Shown: positions 35,910-39,294 of the stretch, piece by piece
Numbering within the stretch: position 1 is the stretch's first letter
How the letters are laid out: each line of letters opens with the position of its first letter
Assembly (NCBI RefSeq): GCF_000622895.1
Contig: NZ_AVCC01000025.1
Location: 1 to 39,294 of the forward strand
DNA length: 39,294 nucleotides
Source of the DNA: Herminiimonas sp. CN
Lineage (GTDB): Bacteria > Pseudomonadota > Gammaproteobacteria > Burkholderiales > Burkholderiaceae_D
Direction: 5' to 3'
Translations under genes and position numbers: made by a program
Notes under the pieces: generated by a model
What the model saw: the letters and a program-made list of their open reading frames with translations, nothing else
What the model was told of the DNA's origin: nothing
Database searches by the model: none

Positions 35910-37972
35910 GCGCGGGTGAGGCTGTGTTGACGCCGGTAGTCCATACCGAGCGTGACGGCGATGTCCTGGTTGTCATCATCAATAATCCGCCGGTCAACGC
36001 CGGCTCGCTTGAAGTCCGGCGCGGCTTGCTGGCGGCGATCGACACGCTGCAGGCAACGCCCGACCTTCTTGCAGGAGTGCTGATCGGCTCGGGGAGCACC
36101 TTCATTGCCGGTTCGGATTTGCGCGAATTCGGCAAACCGCTGGAGGCGCCGGAGTTGCCGAGCATTATCGAGGCCATCGAGGCCTGCACCAAGCCGGTGG
36201 TGGCCGCGCTGCACGGCGCCGCGCTGGGCGGTGGGCTCGAGCTGGCGCTGGGTTGCGACGCGCGTGTCGCGACGGTCAAGACCGTGGTCGGCCTGCCCGA
36301 AGTGACATTGGGCATCATCCCGGGCGCCGGAGGCACCCAGCGCGTGCCGCGCCGTGTTGGCGTGGCGCGTGCGATACAGATGATCTGTAGCGGCGAGCGC
36401 ATCCCTAGCGGCAAGGCGCTGGAGTTGCGCCTGATCGACGAAGTGGTTAGTACCGACTTGCGGGCTGCTGCCATCGCGCATGCCCGATCTCTGGCTGGAC
36501 GCAAGTGCCGCATCCGCGATGAGGCGGTACTTCCGGACGATCCGGCAGTGATTGAATCTGCCGTGCAATCCGCTTTGCGCGCCGGCAAGCGCCGTCCTGC
36601 GGTCATGGCTGCGATTGAGGTGATCCAGGCTTCAGCCCGATTGCCCATCGACGATGCGCTGGCCAGCGAACGTGCGGCGTTTCAGCGGCTTCGGCTGTCC
36701 CGCGAAGCCTTCGCCCTGCGCCACCAATTTTTCGCCGAGCGCGAAGCGATGAAGCTGCCGCAGGCGTTTCAAGCAACACCCCGGCCTGTACAGACGGTCG
36801 CCATCATCGGTGCCGGCACCATGGGCTCCGGCATTGCCATCAGTGCCCTCGACGCCGGCATGGACGTGCTGCTGGTGGAGCAGGACGAAGCCGCGTTGCA
36901 GCGCGGCAGCGAGCGCATCCACGAGTACTACAACAACCGCGTGGCCAGCGGCAAACTCAAGGTAGACCAGGCTGCGGCCAACGAATCCCGCCTTACGCCG
37001 ACTACCGACTGGGAACAGTTACGCCGCGCCGACCTGATCATCGAAGCCGTGTTTGAAGAGATGGCGGTCAAGCATGTAGTCTTTGCCAAGATCGACGCCC
37101 ATGCGCGTGCGGGTGCCGTGCTGGCCACGAATACCTCTTACCTGGATGTGGACGCCATCGCCCGGGCCATATCCCGCCCCCAGGATGTGCTGGGTCTGCA
37201 CTTCTTCAGCCCGGCCAATGTGATGAAACTGCTGGAAGTGGTGCGTGGCGAGCAGACGGCGCCGGATGTGCTGGCTACCGGCATGGCTCTGGCTAAACGC
37301 CTGGGCAAGCAGCCGGTGGTAACGGGCAACGCCTTCGGCTTCATTGGTAACCGCATCTACAATGCTTACCGAAAGCAGTGCGAGTTCATGCTCGAAGACG
37401 GCGCCTGGCCCGAACAAGTCGACGCTGCGTTGCAGGCATTCGGCTTTGCCATGGGACCGTTTGCCGTGGCCGACCTGTCCGGCCTGGACATTGCCTGGCG
37501 CATGCGCCGGGCCCAGGCAGCTACGCGCAACCCGCAAGAACGCTACGTCGCGATTCTAGACCACCTGTGCGAACAGGGGCGGCTGGGCCAGAAGAGCGGC
37601 GCCGGCTACTACACCTATCCCGATGGCAAGCGATCCGCAACCACCGACCAGACGGTGCGCGGCATCATCGAGCAGGCCTCCGTCCAACGCGGCATCGAAC
37701 GTCGTTTGCTGAGTGATGAAGAGATACAGCGCCGCGCGCTGTTGGCCATGGTCAATGAGGCTGCGTTGCTGCTGGCAGAAGGGGTGGCCGGCCGTGCTAC
37801 CGACATCGACGTTGTGATGGTGCAGGGCTACGGTTTTCCGCGCTGGGAAGGCGGTCCGGTGTTCTGGGCCCGTCAGCAGGGCGCGGCCGCGCTGCAGGCC
37901 GGCATGGATGAACTGGCCAGATGCAGCGGCGGCAGCTTCGTGCGCGCAAACCTGGCCGTACTGCTGGACTGA
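35906..37972 (+). CDS. Fused enoyl-CoA hydratase / 3-hydroxyacyl-CoA dehydrogenase, PimF-like
   Basis: This 688-residue bifunctional enzyme would hydrate a 2-enoyl-CoA and oxidise the 3-hydroxyacyl-CoA with NAD. The N-terminal crotonase domain (about 10-190) has both glutamates, E112 (GGGLELALGCD) and E132 (GLPEVTLGIIPGAGGTQR). The dehydrogenase NAD motif is IIGAGTMGSG (300-309), followed by ATNTSYLDVDAIA, GLHFFSPANVMKLLEVV and VTGNAFGFIGNRIYNAY, then two helical dehydrogenase C-domains. This is the FadJ/FadB/PimF architecture. With 2-heptenedioyl-CoA as substrate it would yield 3-ketopimeloyl-CoA; substrate choice is inferred from the cluster. The start overlaps etfA by 4 nt. Confidence 0.86.
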   Translation: MSAGEAVLTPVVHTERDGDVLVVIINNPPVNAGSLEVRRGLLAAIDTLQATPDLLAGVLIGSGSTFIAGSDLREFGKPLEAPELPSIIEAIEACTKPVVAALHGAALGGGLELALGCDARVATVKTVVGLPEVTLGIIPGAGGTQRVPRRVGVARAIQMICSGERIPSGKALELRLIDEVVSTDLRAAAIAHARSLAGRKCRIRDEAVLPDDPAVIESAVQSALRAGKRRPAVMAAIEVIQASARLPIDDALASERAAFQRLRLSREAFALRHQFFAEREAMKLPQAFQATPRPVQTVAIIGAGTMGSGIAISALDAGMDVLLVEQDEAALQRGSERIHEYYNNRVASGKLKVDQAAANESRLTPTTDWEQLRRADLIIEAVFEEMAVKHVVFAKIDAHARAGAVLATNTSYLDVDAIARAISRPQDVLGLHFFSPANVMKLLEVVRGEQTAPDVLATGMALAKRLGKQPVVTGNAFGFIGNRIYNAYRKQCEFMLEDGAWPEQVDAALQAFGFAMGPFAVADLSGLDIAWRMRRAQAATRNPQERYVAILDHLCEQGRLGQKSGAGYYTYPDGKRSATTDQTVRGIIEQASVQRGIERRLLSDEEIQRRALLAMVNEAALLLAEGVAGRATDIDVVMVQGYGFPRWEGGPVFWARQQGAAALQAGMDELARCSGGSFVRANLAVLLD

Positions 37973-38020
37973 GCGCGCAGCACACAGAAATATCCCTGTC
38001 AAATTCCAAGGAATCACACC

Positions 38021-39223
38021 ATGAATCAAGCCTACATCTGCGACGCCATTCGCACGCCCTTCGGCCGCTACGGCGGCGCACTCTCGAGTGTCCGCACCGA
38101 CGACCTGGGCGCGATTCCGCTCAAGGCCCTGATGGAACGCAATCCCAACGTCGACTGGCTGGCCGTGACTGACGTAATCTATGGCTGCGCCAACCAGGCC
38201 GGCGAAGATAATCGCAATGTCGCCCGCATGATCAGCCTGCTGGCCGGATTGCCATTCGAGGTGCCGGGCGTCACGCTCAACCGCCTGTGCGGCTCAAGTC
38301 TGGATGCGGTCGGCACAGCCGCGCGTGCGATCAAGAGCGGCGAGGCGCAACTGATGATTGCCGGCGGCGTGGAAAGCATGAGTCGTGCACCGTTCGTCAT
38401 GCCCAAGGCCGAGACCGCTTTTAGTCGCGCCAACGCCATCTATGACACCACTATCGGCTGGCGCTTCATCAACAAGCTGATGCAGCACCAGTTCGGTGTT
38501 GACTCGATGCCTGAAACGGCCGAGAACGTCGCCACCGAATACAAGATCGAGCGCGAGGCGCAGGATCGCATGGCCCTGGCCAGTCAGCTCAATGCTGTTG
38601 CCGCGCAACAGGCCGGCCATTTTGCGCGCGAGATCGTGCCCGTGATCATCCCGCAGAAAAAAGGCGACCCCATCGTCGTCAGCCAGGACGAGCACCCGCG
38701 CGCGACCAGCCTGGAGACGCTCGCCAAACTCAAGGGCGTGGTGCGGCCCGATGGCACGGTGACTGCCGGCAACGCCAGCGGCGTGAATGACGGCGCCTGC
38801 GCGTTGCTGCTGGCCAACGAGCACGCGGCCAGCAGCAATGGTCTGGTACCCAAGGCCCGGGTGGTTGGCATGGCCACTGCGGGCGTGTCGCCGCGCATCA
38901 TGGGCATCGGCCCGGCGCCGGCCACGCAAAAGGTGCTGGCCCTCACTGGCCTCACGCTCGAACAGATCGACGTGATTGAACTCAACGAAGCATTTGCTGC
39001 CCAGGGACTGGCGGTGCTGCGCCTGTTGGGACTGCGGGACGACGACCCGCGCGTCAACGCCTGGGGCGGTGCGATTGCGTTGGGCCATCCGCTGGGCGCC
39101 AGCGGCGCGCGCCTGGCCACCACCGCCGTGAACCGGCTGCACGCGACCGGCGGGCGTTACGCTCTATGCACCATGTGCATCGGCGTCGGGCAGGGCATTG
39201 CATTGGTGCTGGAGCGGGTGTGA
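38021..39223 (+). CDS. Thiolase (acetyl-CoA acyltransferase), PcaF-like
   Basis: The 400-residue thiolase has the acyl-accepting cysteine C90 (LNRLCGSSLDAV), the catalytic histidine in GGAIALGHPLGASGARL and the second cysteine in CTMCIGVGQG near the end; NEAFAAQ is also present. Its sequence is close to beta-ketoadipyl-CoA thiolases (FGRYGGALSSVRTDDL, IYGCANQAGEDNRNVARM), which act on dicarboxylyl-CoA. This suits cleavage of 3-ketopimeloyl-CoA to glutaryl-CoA and acetyl-CoA here. It lies 48 nt after the fused hydratase/dehydrogenase gene, with AAGGAA before ATG 38021. It is the last gene in the window; no glutaryl-CoA dehydrogenase follows within the remaining 71 nt. Confidence 0.9.
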   Translation: MNQAYICDAIRTPFGRYGGALSSVRTDDLGAIPLKALMERNPNVDWLAVTDVIYGCANQAGEDNRNVARMISLLAGLPFEVPGVTLNRLCGSSLDAVGTAARAIKSGEAQLMIAGGVESMSRAPFVMPKAETAFSRANAIYDTTIGWRFINKLMQHQFGVDSMPETAENVATEYKIEREAQDRMALASQLNAVAAQQAGHFAREIVPVIIPQKKGDPIVVSQDEHPRATSLETLAKLKGVVRPDGTVTAGNASGVNDGACALLLANEHAASSNGLVPKARVVGMATAGVSPRIMGIGPAPATQKVLALTGLTLEQIDVIELNEAFAAQGLAVLRLLGLRDDDPRVNAWGGAIALGHPLGASGARLATTAVNRLHATGGRYALCTMCIGVGQGIALVLERV

Positions 39224-39294
39224 ACCTGGTATCGCAGCCTGCATCACAGCCTTTTTTGCGCTGGACTTGCGCGATGACAATACATACGGAAATG

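Overview
The window is high-GC chromosomal DNA from a member of the Burkholderiales, most likely Oxalobacteraceae (Herminiimonas/Janthinobacterium/Collimonas type). This rests on the short 77-residue Fis next to dusB and purH, the thiC-thiS-thiG-thiE order, the miaB-ybeZ-ybeY-corC run and the protein sequences in general. No rRNA, tRNA, CRISPR array, prophage or intact insertion sequence was seen.

The first two thirds (1-26 kb) is mostly housekeeping. In order it holds: a PEBP-family protein and a histidine phosphatase; dusB-fis; purH; ruvC and ruvAB, separated by an opposite-strand gene for a small membrane protein with a HELAH zinc motif; a 2-keto-4-pentenoate hydratase-like gene; valS on the minus strand; a three-gene signalling operon with 4-nt overlaps (CheY-like receiver, CheC-type phosphatase, PAS-GGDEF diguanylate cyclase); a TPP riboswitch followed by thiC, thiS, thiG and thiE; the glutathione-dependent formaldehyde detoxification pair frmA-fghA; uvrD; and, on the minus strand, miaB-ybeZ-ybeY-corC plus a small predicted secreted protein.

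After a 550-bp stretch with no recognisable gene, the last 12.5 kb (26.8-39.2 kb) is a catabolic cluster for cyclohexanecarboxylate (CHC). A divergent MarR-family regulator (badR-like) faces badH, badI, aliB, aliA, badK and a second acyl-CoA dehydrogenase. These are followed by etfB, etfA, a fused hydratase/3-hydroxyacyl-CoA dehydrogenase and a thiolase. Read as a pathway: AliA activates CHC to its CoA ester, AliB desaturates it, BadK hydrates it, BadH oxidises the alcohol and BadI opens the ring to pimeloyl-CoA. The second dehydrogenase, the fused enzyme and the thiolase can then perform one beta-oxidation round to glutaryl-CoA and acetyl-CoA, with ETF accepting electrons from both dehydrogenases. 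The badR-badH gap holds two copies of a 27-bp partly palindromic sequence, strong candidates for the BadR operators.

The main unexplained signal is a short intergenic repeat family. Three copies (1-73, 16753-16826, and 21939-22010 on the minus strand) share an ATTAAAAATAC block, a 5-nt gap and a TG-GTATAT-like block. Two more diverged candidates lie at 2573-2640 and 7413-7472. The nucleotide structures and operon overlaps were read directly; functions come from family knowledge and were not verified by database search.
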